A DNA stretch of 6,509 nt from Caldisericaceae bacterium (GCA_021161495.1 JAGHAO010000020.1:1-6509), one strand, 5' to 3'; shown: positions 1-5,231, counted from the first letter of the stretch. A program made the numbers and translations. Notes: generated by a model not told the origin, from the sequence alone.

Positions 1-8
1 ATCAGCAT
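1..8 (-). CDS. 5' end of an unidentified gene running off the left edge
   Basis: Only the start codon (ATG at 8-6), one leucine codon and two further bases are inside the window, so no product can be named. The call rests on the ribosome binding site just upstream: AAGGAGGTGAT on the minus strand, with 7 nt between GGAGG and ATG. The orientation is the same as the sigma-54 activator upstream, but 655 bp separate the two, so this gene probably has its own promoter within that gap. Confidence 0.7.
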
Positions 9-11
9 AGT

Positions 12-22
12 ATCACCTCCTT
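12..22 (-). promoter_or_regulatory. Very strong Shine-Dalgarno for the left-edge gene
   Basis: The minus strand reads AAGGAGGTGAT, an 11-nt run complementary to the usual 3' end of bacterial 16S rRNA (ATCACCTCCTT). Spacing to the ATG is ideal. It shows that the host uses a standard anti-Shine-Dalgarno and that the edge gene is probably translated efficiently. Confidence 0.75.
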
Positions 23-127
23 CGGCCAAATTTTCGACTGCCCAAGTTTATCAGAAATCGGAAAATATCATAATATTTTTTCGAAAGATTTACCTTGCGA
101 AAAATCCTCGCGCATTTTCAAGAAAAA

Positions 128-224
128 TGAGGCTCTGAACGAAAACATTTCAGGGTAGCAGAGAGGGGATCGCCTCAGGGCAACGGGGAAAAATGTCCTC
201 CTGGTACCTGGTACCAAGCGGACA
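128..224. other. Foldable segment, possible structured RNA
   Basis: Several nested complementary pairs lie close together. TGAGGC at 128-133 pairs with GCCTCA at 172-177, and CTCTG at 133-137 can pair with CAGAG at 159-163 inside it. TGTCC at 194-198 pairs with GGACA at 220-224, enclosing TGGTA (202-206) and TACCA (212-216). A tandem TGGTACC repeat sits at 202-215. It lies 120-215 bp upstream of the left-edge gene, so on the minus strand it could be part of a leader. I cannot match it to a riboswitch or T-box I know. Folding may be partly chance. Confidence 0.3.
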
Positions 225-345
225 GTTTGAGTAAGGAGATATGATTAATATTGAGTTTCTACCAAGTTATGCAGTCTGCGGGGTGGTTTTCGAAATTTCA
301 CTTTTGCCTTTGGAAAACTTAAAAATTGGGTTTGGCTTAAATAAA

Positions 346-390
346 GGGTTTGTTCAATTATTACCTTCAAATTCATAATTCGACAAACCC
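346..390 (-). terminator. Imperfect 15-bp hairpin, possible terminator
   Basis: The arms 346-360 and 376-390 are complementary: 8 perfect pairs (GGGTTTGT/ACAAACCC), one G-T wobble, one C/C mismatch, then 5 pairs (AATTA/TAATT), around a 15-nt loop. On the minus strand the second arm is followed by TTTATTT, a weak T-rich tail, so it could end transcripts from the glycosyltransferase-activator unit about 270 bp past the activator's stop. The low-GC inner stem and large loop make this uncertain; an operator or mRNA leader hairpin is an alternative. Confidence 0.35.
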
Positions 391-406
391 GCATTCTTTC
401 GTGCCA
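391..406 (-). promoter_or_regulatory. Sigma-54-like site with off-by-one spacing
   Basis: The minus strand reads TGGCACGAAAGAATGC. The -24 part, TGGCACG, matches the sigma-54 consensus fully, and a TGC follows. However, GG and GC are 11 nt apart instead of the required 10, and the -12 part is ATGC rather than TTGC. It points towards the left-edge gene and lies downstream of a sigma-54 activator gene, which is the only reason to list it. Sigma-54 promoters are strict on this spacing, so it may be inactive or accidental. Confidence 0.2.
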
Positions 407-663
407 CCCATAAGAAACCTTGATAAACACTGACAAAAAACATAGCGTTTATTTGCATTTTACGAGTAAAAACGATGATTTTGTTATAAATACATCCCCA
501 AATAAAATTTCGCATATGCACGCATTTACGTATATATGGAAGCAAATCAGAGGCATATAAGAAAAACGGCATTTTATAGGATTTACATCAAAAAACCCGG
601 AATTTAATGCACTCCATAAGATAGAAGGGGCTGCACACATCTGCAGATACCGGCAAAACCCGG

Positions 664-2460
664 TTAATATTTTGCTATGTGGAACTGCTTCATCAGTTTA
701 TAAAGCGTGGGGCGGGAAATGCCCAATTTTTTCGCAGTGAGTGATATGTTGAACTGAGTTTCGCGGAGAAGTTTTTCTATGAGTTCTTTTTTCATGCCCT
801 CCAAGCTTGTGTCTTTTCTTTCCTTTCTCCTCAGTACATTCTCGGGAAGGTGTTCTTCGGTCAACGTGTCTCCTTCGGCGAGATTAACGGCCCTTTCCAC
901 GATATTTTGCAGTTCCCTCACATTCCCCGGGAAATCGTACTCCGTAAGGGGTTTCAGGAAAGAGCTGTCCGCTTTTTCTATCTTTTTTCCGAATTCGGCA
1001 TTGAAATTTCTTATGAAATGCTCGATAAGCAGAGGAATATCTTCCCTTCTTTCCCTCAGCGGAGGAATTTTTATTTCTATTACATTGAGCCTGTAATAAA
1101 GGTCTCTCCTGAAATTGTTTTCCTCGATCAGTTTATTCAAATCTTTATTTGTTGCCGCAATAATCCTTACGTCAACCTTCAAAGATTTCGTCCCGCCCAC
1201 GCGTGTAACAAGTTTGTTTTCTATGACTCTGAGAAGTTTTGTCTGGATCGCGGGCGGAAGTTCTTCGATTTCATCCAAAAACAGCGTGCCTCCGTCAGCA
1301 AGTTCGAATTTTCCCGGACGCCCGTTTTTCGATGCGTCGGTGAACGCGCCGGGCTCATACCCGAAAAGTTCGCTTTCGGCAAGGTCTCTCGGAACCGCTC
1401 CGCAGTTCAACGCAACGAACGGGCCTTTCGAATAATTGCTTTCAAAGTGTATCGCCTGAGCGAACATCTCTTTGCCTGTCCCGGTTTCTCCGGTAATCAG
1501 TACGGACGAACCGGAACGTGCCGCAATCTTTGCGATGCGAATCGCTTCTCTGAGTTTCGGGGAATTTCCGACAATGTCGTTAAATGTGAACCTCGCCTCT
1601 GCTCCGATATAGCGTGTGACGAATTTCCTCACCCTTTTTATTTCCCTGAAAAAGTCCACCACTCCCGCGAATTCTCCGTCTTTATTTCTTAGTACAACAG
1701 CCGTTTTTAGAAAGTGAAGTAAACCTCTCGACGGGCTATCTATGATGAACTCCTTATCGACATAACCCTTGTGCGTTTTGAACACGCGCAAAATCACGGG
1801 CGTAAAATCGACAATTTCGGAAACATGTTTTCCGATTGCTTTTTTACGTTCCACACGCAGAATATCGGCGCCTGTTTCGTTTATGTAAAGCACTTTTGCA
1901 TTTGCGTCAAGCACAAGCACGCCGTCTTTGTTGCCTTCGCTTATTACCTCTGCATACTTGCGCGATAACTCGACTTCTTCGAGAAGATCTTTTAATTTTA
2001 CCTCGTTTTCAACGGCCTTTGCCAGCGCAGAGATAATGCCAAGTGCATATTTCGGATAATCTTTGTTTTCCGCAGAAAGTCCGAGGACAAATTTCAACTC
2101 TCCGTCTTTCCCAAAAACCGGAGCGGCGGCACACGACCAACTTGAAAGAAAACTGCTCCCGTGCTCTTTGCCTTTTACTTCCGCAGGAGTTTTTTCTTTG
2201 ATTGCCGTGTATATCGCACTGTTCCCTATGGACAAATCGATTACAAGCCCTTCCTCAAAAAGTTTTTTCGTTTTTCCCTTGCCCATAGTGAGTAAAACAA
2301 CTCCGTCGTTATCGACAAGCGAAACGGAAAACGGATTTTCCGTGCTGAAAAATTCTTCGAGCAAATTTTTTACGGTAATCAAATACAGGAAATTTCGAGC
2401 CTTTCTTTCCCGTAATTCTTCGTTCAAAACTCGTTTTTCGCCACCGTATTTTTCCTTCAC
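664..2460 (-). CDS. AcoR-type sigma-54-dependent transcriptional activator (GAF-PAS-AAA+-HTH)
   Basis: This 598-residue activator fits the bacterial enhancer-binding protein family, which uses ATP hydrolysis to remodel closed sigma-54 RNA polymerase complexes. The N-terminus (about 25-155) looks like an AcoR-type GAF sensor, with IGNSAIYTAI (78-87), EH at 99-100 and SSWSCAAAPVF (106-116). A PAS domain follows at about 172-275. The AAA+ core has Walker A GETGTGKE (324-331), a sigma-54 contact loop GAFTDA (371-376) in place of the usual GAFTGA, Walker B GGTLFLDEI (390-398), sensor I around 429-441, the arginine region RRDLYYRLN (451-459) and sensor II PGNVREL (511-517). A Fis-type helix-turn-helix ends the protein (about 556-592). 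No phosphoacceptor receiver domain is present, so the signal is probably a small ligand of the GAF or PAS domain. The start is GTG at 2460 with no Shine-Dalgarno; an in-frame stop lies just upstream. The ligand and target genes are unknown. Confidence 0.95.
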   Translation of the reverse strand: MKEKYGGEKRVLNEELRERKARNFLYLITVKNLLEEFFSTENPFSVSLVDNDGVVLLTMGKGKTKKLFEEGLVIDLSIGNSAIYTAIKEKTPAEVKGKEHGSSFLSSWSCAAAPVFGKDGELKFVLGLSAENKDYPKYALGIISALAKAVENEVKLKDLLEEVELSRKYAEVISEGNKDGVLVLDANAKVLYINETGADILRVERKKAIGKHVSEIVDFTPVILRVFKTHKGYVDKEFIIDSPSRGLLHFLKTAVVLRNKDGEFAGVVDFFREIKRVRKFVTRYIGAEARFTFNDIVGNSPKLREAIRIAKIAARSGSSVLITGETGTGKEMFAQAIHFESNYSKGPFVALNCGAVPRDLAESELFGYEPGAFTDASKNGRPGKFELADGGTLFLDEIEELPPAIQTKLLRVIENKLVTRVGGTKSLKVDVRIIAATNKDLNKLIEENNFRRDLYYRLNVIEIKIPPLRERREDIPLLIEHFIRNFNAEFGKKIEKADSSFLKPLTEYDFPGNVRELQNIVERAVNLAEGDTLTEEHLPENVLRRKERKDTSLEGMKKELIEKLLRETQFNISLTAKKLGISRPTLYKLMKQFHIAKY

Positions 2461-2467
2461 GTTAAAG

Positions 2468-2496
2468 ATTTTAACACAACTAACGGATTATTGCAA
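2468..2496 (-). promoter_or_regulatory. Candidate sigma-70 promoter of the activator
   Basis: On the minus strand TTGCAA (2491-2496) and TAAAAT (2468-2473) are 17 bp apart, matching 4/6 and 5/6 of the -35 and -10 consensus. It fills the 38-bp spacer after the glycosyltransferase stop. The expected start of transcription, about 7 nt past the -10, falls at about 2461, next to the GTG at 2460. Translation would then be leaderless, consistent with the absence of a Shine-Dalgarno. Read-through from the glycosyltransferase gene is also possible. Confidence 0.5.
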
Positions 2497-2498
2497 AG

Positions 2499-3602
2499 TT
2501 ACGGCAAGGCTTGAAACCTGTCAATTGCACGCAAAAAATTCTTCACTGACACGTCCGTTTTGTGAACTGCATGAAATCCTCTGAACTTTTTCGCAATTTC
2601 CGTATCGCGTAAAAGGTTTATCTCGCTTTGCTCAACCGAGTAAAAATTGCCTTTTTCTTTATGAAAACGGGCAAGGTATTTCTGCTCGCCCATTCCCGGC
2701 GTGGGGACGAGAAGTGCCTTCTTTTCCAGTTCTGCGAGATCCATTAATGTGGTGTACCCTGCGCGAGCGATTATGAGTTTTGCCCTGTTCATAAGTTCGA
2801 TCCTCTTTTCTCCGCTCACGTAGGAATACGCCGTTATATTATGCTCCCTGTCCAAAATCATGTTCGATTCCCCGGGCTTTCCCAAAACAAACACTTTTTT
2901 GCCGTCCAGTTTCTTTGCCTGCCTGAAAAGTTCGGAAACAAAACTTTCCTTTTTATCTTCTATAAATCCGCTTATCACGAAAAGGTAATCGATATCCTGA
3001 GGGACATCTATTTTTTTATAGCTGGAAAGTATCCCGATGTAGCGCAGGTAAGAAGGCGGTAAAAGAGTGATATTGTGGCTTAAATTTCCGGACAAAGACC
3101 TTTCCGAATTGGCAAAATCCGGGATAAGTACTCTGGAAAAATTTCTGAAATGGATGCTGTTTGCAAACTCGGTGCTCTTCTCTGAAAGTTTTTTGAAAAA
3201 CATCAGTTCGAAATGAAGTTGGTGCGAGACGAGAAAAGAAGGAATCCTGTAAGAAAAAAGCCCGTACCTTCCGTCGGTAACTATTTTATCTATCCCGAAA
3301 CGACGAATTATCTTTCCGCAGAAAATTCTTTCCTTTACTATTGCTTTTCCCGTTCTCATTAGATCGCTCATAAGGACAAAGTAAAAACTCTTGCTCCCGT
3401 AATTCCGCTCCAAAGGCGGGTATCCGGGGTAATCAATATATTCTTTAACACTTAATCCAAGTTCTTTTTTCAAAAGTGAAAGTGCATTGCCCGTGCTAAG
3501 AATGTAAACCTCGTCGCCACGTTCTATCAGCGCTTTTATAAGCGGTAAGGACCTTGTTGCGTGTCCGAGCCCCAAATTGCAAACCCCGTATAAAATTTTC
3601 AT
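2499..3602 (-). CDS. GT-B glycosyltransferase, MJ1255/GT28-like
   Basis: This 367-residue protein probably transfers a sugar from an activated nucleotide sugar; donor and acceptor are unknown. The N-terminal Rossmann half opens with MKILYGVCNLGLGHATRS, carrying the glycine-rich GxGHxxR signature of MurG-like and MJ1255-like enzymes. The C-terminal half holds the donor-site pattern typical of GT28-type enzymes: ARAGYTTLMDLAELEKKALL (279-298), then VPTPGMGEQ (299-307). VFVLGKP (237-243) is a strand-loop segment of the second Rossmann fold. No signal peptide or membrane span is seen, so it is likely cytosolic or membrane-associated. I chose ATG at 3602 because the family's conserved N-terminus begins there; a TTG at 3656 would add 18 unconserved residues. 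No Shine-Dalgarno precedes 3602. It lies 38 bp upstream of the activator gene and may be co-transcribed with it. Surface polysaccharide or glycolipid assembly is a plausible but unproven role. Confidence 0.88.
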   Translation of the reverse strand: MKILYGVCNLGLGHATRSLPLIKALIERGDEVYILSTGNALSLLKKELGLSVKEYIDYPGYPPLERNYGSKSFYFVLMSDLMRTGKAIVKERIFCGKIIRRFGIDKIVTDGRYGLFSYRIPSFLVSHQLHFELMFFKKLSEKSTEFANSIHFRNFSRVLIPDFANSERSLSGNLSHNITLLPPSYLRYIGILSSYKKIDVPQDIDYLFVISGFIEDKKESFVSELFRQAKKLDGKKVFVLGKPGESNMILDREHNITAYSYVSGEKRIELMNRAKLIIARAGYTTLMDLAELEKKALLVPTPGMGEQKYLARFHKEKGNFYSVEQSEINLLRDTEIAKKFRGFHAVHKTDVSVKNFLRAIDRFQALP

Positions 3603-3610
3603 ATCGTTAT

Positions 3611-3637
3611 ATTGTAAATAAAAATTCGTGTTGGCAA
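3611..3637 (-). promoter_or_regulatory. Weak candidate promoter of the glycosyltransferase gene
   Basis: On the minus strand TACAAT (3611-3616, 5/6 of the -10 consensus) is preceded by TTGCCA (3632-3637) at a short 15-bp spacing. Transcription would begin only about 2 nt before the ATG at 3602, again implying a very short or absent leader. The spacing is sub-optimal, so confidence is low. Confidence 0.3.
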
Positions 3638-3770
3638 AACAGAATAACTTTTGCAAAGAAAATTCAAAATACCCGTAACAGGTCCTATATGGGATCCGCG
3701 CGCGAACGCCTCCTGTACGCAGTGTTTGTAAAATTTCCCAAACTCAGGGAAAAATCAAAAGGAAGGCTAA

Positions 3771-3807
3771 CAAAAAAAGAAGGCACCGGGTGTTTTTAAC
3801 CGGTGCC
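3771..3807 (-). terminator. Intrinsic terminator of the PPC/DUF296 gene
   Basis: A perfect 8-bp GC-rich stem (GGCACCGG, 3782-3789, with CCGGTGCC, 3800-3807) closes a 10-nt loop and is followed on the minus strand by TTCTTTTTTT. It lies 72-108 bp past the PPC gene's stop and separates that gene from the glycosyltransferase unit. There is no T-run on the plus strand, so it acts in one direction. Confidence 0.88.
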
Positions 3808-3878
3808 GCTCAAATATGGGGGGAGATGTACTCTTACTATAGTATCATAATGAAATAGTGTAAAATTTCCAAAAGCTT

Positions 3879-4346
3879 TTATTTGCCGTTTTTTCCAGGG
3901 CGAACCTTAAACATCGTAAAATTTGTCTCTCTGTCAAAAGATTTTGCGATTTCCACGCCTTCTATTTCGTCGATGCGGACTTCCGCAGTTGCGTAAACAA
4001 TGCTCCCCTCTTCAAGCATATGCCCTCCGAAGACTTTCCCCTCATTATCCGCAAAGGCAAAGTGGATGTGCGTTTCGATTTTTCCGGAAACGCGTGATAA
4101 AAAGCCACCCGCGGAAATAAGTTCAAACATACCTTCTTTCTCCACCGGGGAAGTGTATCGACCGTCCTCGTTTACAAAAACAAATCTAATCTTTCTCAAG
4201 CTTCCTATCGCAATCGACACGGACGCAACGGTAAAACCGGATTTTTCAAATGCTTCTTTTACGCACTTCACAAGATCCGCCCCGGCTTTCACCCTGACAA
4301 AAACCGTCTTTCCTGTTTTTCCCTCAGCAAATTCGTAATCTTTCAT
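3879..4346 (-). CDS. PPC/DUF296 domain protein
   Basis: This 155-residue protein consists of one PPC domain (plants and prokaryotes conserved, DUF296). The family signatures are visible: IGSLR at 47-51, and a HIH motif (H93, H95) followed by FGGHM (106-110) with H109. Those three histidines cluster and are thought to bind metal in prokaryotic members, which form trimers. In plants the domain is fused to AT-hook DNA-binding proteins; free-standing bacterial versions have no settled function, and no AT-hook is present here. An ATG at 4364 would add six residues, but the ATG at 4346 has GGAGG 5 nt upstream and is preferred. The gene stands alone between its own promoter and terminator, so its neighbours do not suggest a pathway. 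Confidence 0.9.
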   Translation of the reverse strand: MKDYEFAEGKTGKTVFVRVKAGADLVKCVKEAFEKSGFTVASVSIAIGSLRKIRFVFVNEDGRYTSPVEKEGMFELISAGGFLSRVSGKIETHIHFAFADNEGKVFGGHMLEEGSIVYATAEVRIDEIEGVEIAKSFDRETNFTMFKVRPGKNGK

Positions 4347-4351
4347 TTCCG

Positions 4352-4356
4352 CCTCC
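4352..4356 (-). promoter_or_regulatory. Shine-Dalgarno selecting the ATG at 4346
   Basis: GGAGG on the minus strand lies exactly 5 nt before ATG 4346. It falls inside the reading frame if the upstream ATG at 4364 were used, and that upstream ATG has no such site. Confidence 0.75.
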
Positions 4357-4373
4357 GCCAGCATATTTTAGTT

Positions 4374-4401
4374 ATTTTACTCGCAATTAAAAAGTTTGCA
4401 A
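4374..4401 (-). promoter_or_regulatory. Candidate sigma-70 promoter of the PPC/DUF296 gene
   Basis: TTGCAA (4396-4401) and TAAAAT (4374-4379) are separated by 16 bp on the minus strand. The hexamers are identical to those proposed upstream of the sigma-54 activator. Transcription would start near 4367, giving a leader of about 20 nt that contains the Shine-Dalgarno. Confidence 0.55.
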
Positions 4402-4597
4402 ATTTTTAATGTAAGTTAAAAGGATATTTCGAACGATTAAAGGTAAAAACCATTTTTGGCGGTTTCGACGGGAGCGTTTTTAAAATACGAATGAAGGTTT
4501 GTTTAACAATTCGAAAAATGTCCTCCCTGTCAAATATATAAACAAGACTCGGATAATACATTTCGAGAAAAAGAATACAGGACGTGGCTTAGAATAA
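4402..4597. other. Non-coding, nothing recognised
   Basis: No ORF with a ribosome binding site is seen here. A 12-nt match to the tmRNA 5' consensus (GGTTTCGACGGG, near 4463) is not backed by a tag reading frame or 3' CCA end. A 14-nt string at 4513-4526 is repeated exactly at 188-201. Confidence 0.5.
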
Positions 4598-4605
4598 CAA
4601 ATACG

Positions 4606-4639
4606 AGATTCTTCTGTCGCTACGCTCCATCGGAATGAC
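4606..4639 (+). repeat. Degenerate AGATTCTTC...GAATGAC element, copy 1
   Basis: It begins AGATTCTTC and ends GGAATGAC; the ends ATTC (4608-4611) and GAAT (4633-4636) pair, but the interior has decayed. The 17 nt at 4598-4614 (CAAATACGAGATTCTTC) are repeated exactly at 5183-5199, so copy 2 shares the left flank as well. Confidence 0.6.
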
Positions 4640-4677
4640 CGCCTTTTTTGTCACCCTCGAAACGTTCCCCCACCCCC

Positions 4678-4707
4678 GTCACCCTGAGGCGTCTTTACTC
4701 AGGGTCT
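4678..4707 (-). repeat. CCCTGAG palindrome, copy 1
   Basis: ACCCTGAG (4681-4688) pairs with CTCAGGGT (4698-4705) around the 9-nt loop GCGTCTTTA, with flanks GTC and CT. Strand is assigned so that the AGA...GAC reading is forward. Confidence 0.85.
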
Positions 4708-4712
4708 GAACG

Positions 4713-4735
4713 TCGAGGGAACACATTTCCCTCGA
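4713..4735. repeat. TCGAGGGAA palindrome, copy 1
   Basis: TCGAGGGAA and TTCCCTCGA form perfect 9-bp arms around the loop CACAT. The whole unit recurs without a change at 4821-4843, suggesting recent duplication or gene conversion. Confidence 0.85.
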
Positions 4736-4759
4736 AACTTCCATTCTCCCTTTTGTCAT

Positions 4760-4826
4760 CCTCGAGCGTATTTTGCGCTCTTTTCCTTGGCACGCATTAC
4801 GCCAAGCGGATCTCTTAAAATCGAGG
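4760..4826. repeat. Nested inverted repeat, cruciform-like
   Basis: Outer arms CCTCGA (4760-4765) and TCGAGG (4821-4826) enclose two hairpins: GAGCG/CGCTC (4764-4768 and 4776-4780) and CTTGGC/GCCAAG (4786-4791 and 4801-4806). The first inner stem overlaps the outer arm by two bases, so not all pairs can form at once. The right outer arm is shared with the palindrome at 4821-4843. Confidence 0.55.
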
Positions 4827-4843
4827 GAACACATTTCCCTCGA
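4821..4843. repeat. TCGAGGGAA palindrome, copy 2
   Basis: Identical to 4713-4735 over the whole 23 bp, with 9-bp arms and loop CACAT, and similar sequence continuing to the right (AATTC/TATTC-type region before the next TGTC). Confidence 0.85.
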
Positions 4844-4862
4844 AGCTCCTATTCTCTCTCCT

Positions 4863-4890
4863 GTCACCCTGAGGTGTTTTTACTCAGGGT
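4863..4890 (-). repeat. CCCTGAG palindrome, copy 2
   Basis: ACCCTGAG (4866-4873) and CTCAGGGT (4883-4890) flank the 9-nt loop GTGTTTTTA, preceded by TGTC. It heads a longer composite unit that continues to about 4938. Confidence 0.85.
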
Positions 4891-4900
4891 CCCGTTTTTT

Positions 4901-4938
4901 ATTCCTTTATCAGAGTGCATTCCGAAAGCGAAAAAAGA
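4901..4938 (+). repeat. 38-bp direct repeat, copy 1
   Basis: This block begins ATTCCTTTATCAGAG and ends GCGAAAAAAGA; it is identical to 5303-5340. In both places it follows a CCCTGAG palindrome by about 10 bp, so palindrome and block were duplicated as one unit of about 77 bp. A decayed third relative follows the palindrome at 5039-5066. Confidence 0.9.
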
Positions 4939-4940
4939 TG

Positions 4941-4967
4941 AGATTCCGGATCAAGTCCGGAATGACA
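4941..4967 (+). repeat. ATTCCGGA palindrome
   Basis: ATTCCGGA (4943-4950) and TCCGGAAT (4956-4963) are perfect 8-bp arms around TCAAG, with flanks AG and TGACA. It has the same plan as the CCCTGAG elements but different arms. This subtype is familiar from intergenic DNA of several alphaproteobacteria (recalled). Confidence 0.85.
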
Positions 4968-4995
4968 GGAAAAAGACGAGGTGCCGAAACGAGTG

Positions 4996-5010
4996 CTCGC
5001 CTTCGGCGAG
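4996..5010. repeat. Small GC-rich hairpin
   Basis: CTCGCC and GGCGAG form a perfect 6-bp stem around TTC. No T-run follows on either strand, so it is not an obvious terminator. Confidence 0.6.
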
Positions 5011-5038
5011 GAAAGGAATGCAGGATGACAGATTAGTT

Positions 5039-5068
5039 GTCACCCTGAGATGCATTAACTCAGGGTCT
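5039..5068 (-). repeat. CCCTGAG palindrome, copy 3
   Basis: ACCCTGAG (5042-5049) and CTCAGGGT (5059-5066) with 9-nt loop ATGCATTAA and flanks GTC and CT. The right flank (about 5067-5100) is a diverged version of the block at 4901-4938. Confidence 0.85.
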
Positions 5069-5114
5069 CGCTTTTGATTCTTTGTCGGAGTGAAATTTGT
5101 AATCGAGAATGGAG

Positions 5115-5141
5115 AGACTCTGAAACAAGTTCAGAGTGACA
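5115..5141 (+). repeat. ACTCTGAA palindrome, opposite orientation
   Basis: ACTCTGAA (5117-5124) and TTCAGAGT (5130-5137) around ACAAG, flanked by AG and GACA. Relative to the ACCCTGA arms of its neighbours, both arms carry the matching C-to-T and G-to-A change, so pairing is kept. Confidence 0.85.
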
Positions 5142-5147
5142 AATTAG

Positions 5148-5173
5148 AGACCCTGAAACAAGTGCAGGAGACA
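5148..5173 (+). repeat. Decayed ACCCTGAA palindrome
   Basis: It reads AGACCCTGAAACAAG then TGCAGGAGACA. The left half matches the family, while the right arm has substitutions and a missing base, so the palindrome is broken. It lies 6 bp after the preceding element, suggesting a tandem pair. Confidence 0.65.
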
Positions 5174-5190
5174 AATAAAAATCAAATACG

Positions 5191-5231
5191 AGATTCTTCG
5201 TCACTCACTTTGTTCGTTCCTCAAGAATGAC
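5191..5231 (+). repeat. AGATTCTT...AAGAATGAC element, copy 2
   Basis: ATTCTT (5193-5198) and AAGAAT (5223-5228) pair around a 24-nt interior; flanks AG and GAC fit the common plan. It shares the left flank CAAATACG with copy 1. Confidence 0.75.

Larger units (their letters stand above)
23..663. other. Long intergenic gap, no convincing gene
   Basis: This AT-rich spacer lies between the activator's stop and the left-edge gene. Open frames of 63-72 codons on the minus strand lack Shine-Dalgarno sites and have composition typical of non-coding DNA. A 45-codon plus-strand frame (241-378) has AAGGAG only 2 nt from its ATG, too close to be a good site. The gap holds a foldable segment at 128-224, a 15-bp imperfect inverted repeat at 346-390, a sigma-54-like sequence at 391-406, a perfect 10-bp palindrome ATCTGCAGAT at 639-648, and a small hairpin (ACCGG/CCGGT, 649-664) overlapping the activator's stop without a T-run. 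No clear -35/-10 pair was found for the left-edge gene. Confidence 0.6.

Noticed and set aside
12..22. ATCACCTCCTT on the plus strand, like the 3' end of 16S rRNA
   Set aside because: The sequence before it does not match 16S rRNA (no GGCTGG); on the minus strand it is a Shine-Dalgarno correctly spaced from an ATG.
241..378. 45-codon plus-strand frame with AAGGAG upstream
   Set aside because: The Shine-Dalgarno ends 2 nt before the ATG, too close for normal initiation; the peptide has no recognisable feature and the frame spans the 346-390 inverted repeat.
850..1692. A 280-codon open frame on the plus strand
   Set aside because: It is antisense to the AAA+ domain of the activator, has no ribosome binding site and an unnatural Phe/Arg/Cys-rich composition; the minus-strand frame carries all the conserved motifs.
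3554..3799. 81-codon plus-strand frame
   Set aside because: It begins antisense within the glycosyltransferase, has no ribosome binding site, and ends inside the terminator hairpin.
4463..4474. GGTTTCGACGGG, a match to the tmRNA 5' consensus
   Set aside because: No GGGG acceptor start upstream, no tag reading frame, and no matching T arm with CCA within 400 bp downstream.
4788..4804. Sigma-54-like sequence TTGGCACG...ACGC with correct GG-N10-GC spacing, plus strand
   Set aside because: It is produced by the CTTGGC/GCCAAG inverted repeat, reads similarly on both strands, has a poor -12 element and lies about 900 bp from the next plus-strand gene, with a tRNA between.
4679..5077. Short open frames of 62-96 codons on both strands in the repeat cluster
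   Set aside because: They are made of the palindromic repeats themselves, contain the repeats in different frames and lack ribosome binding sites.
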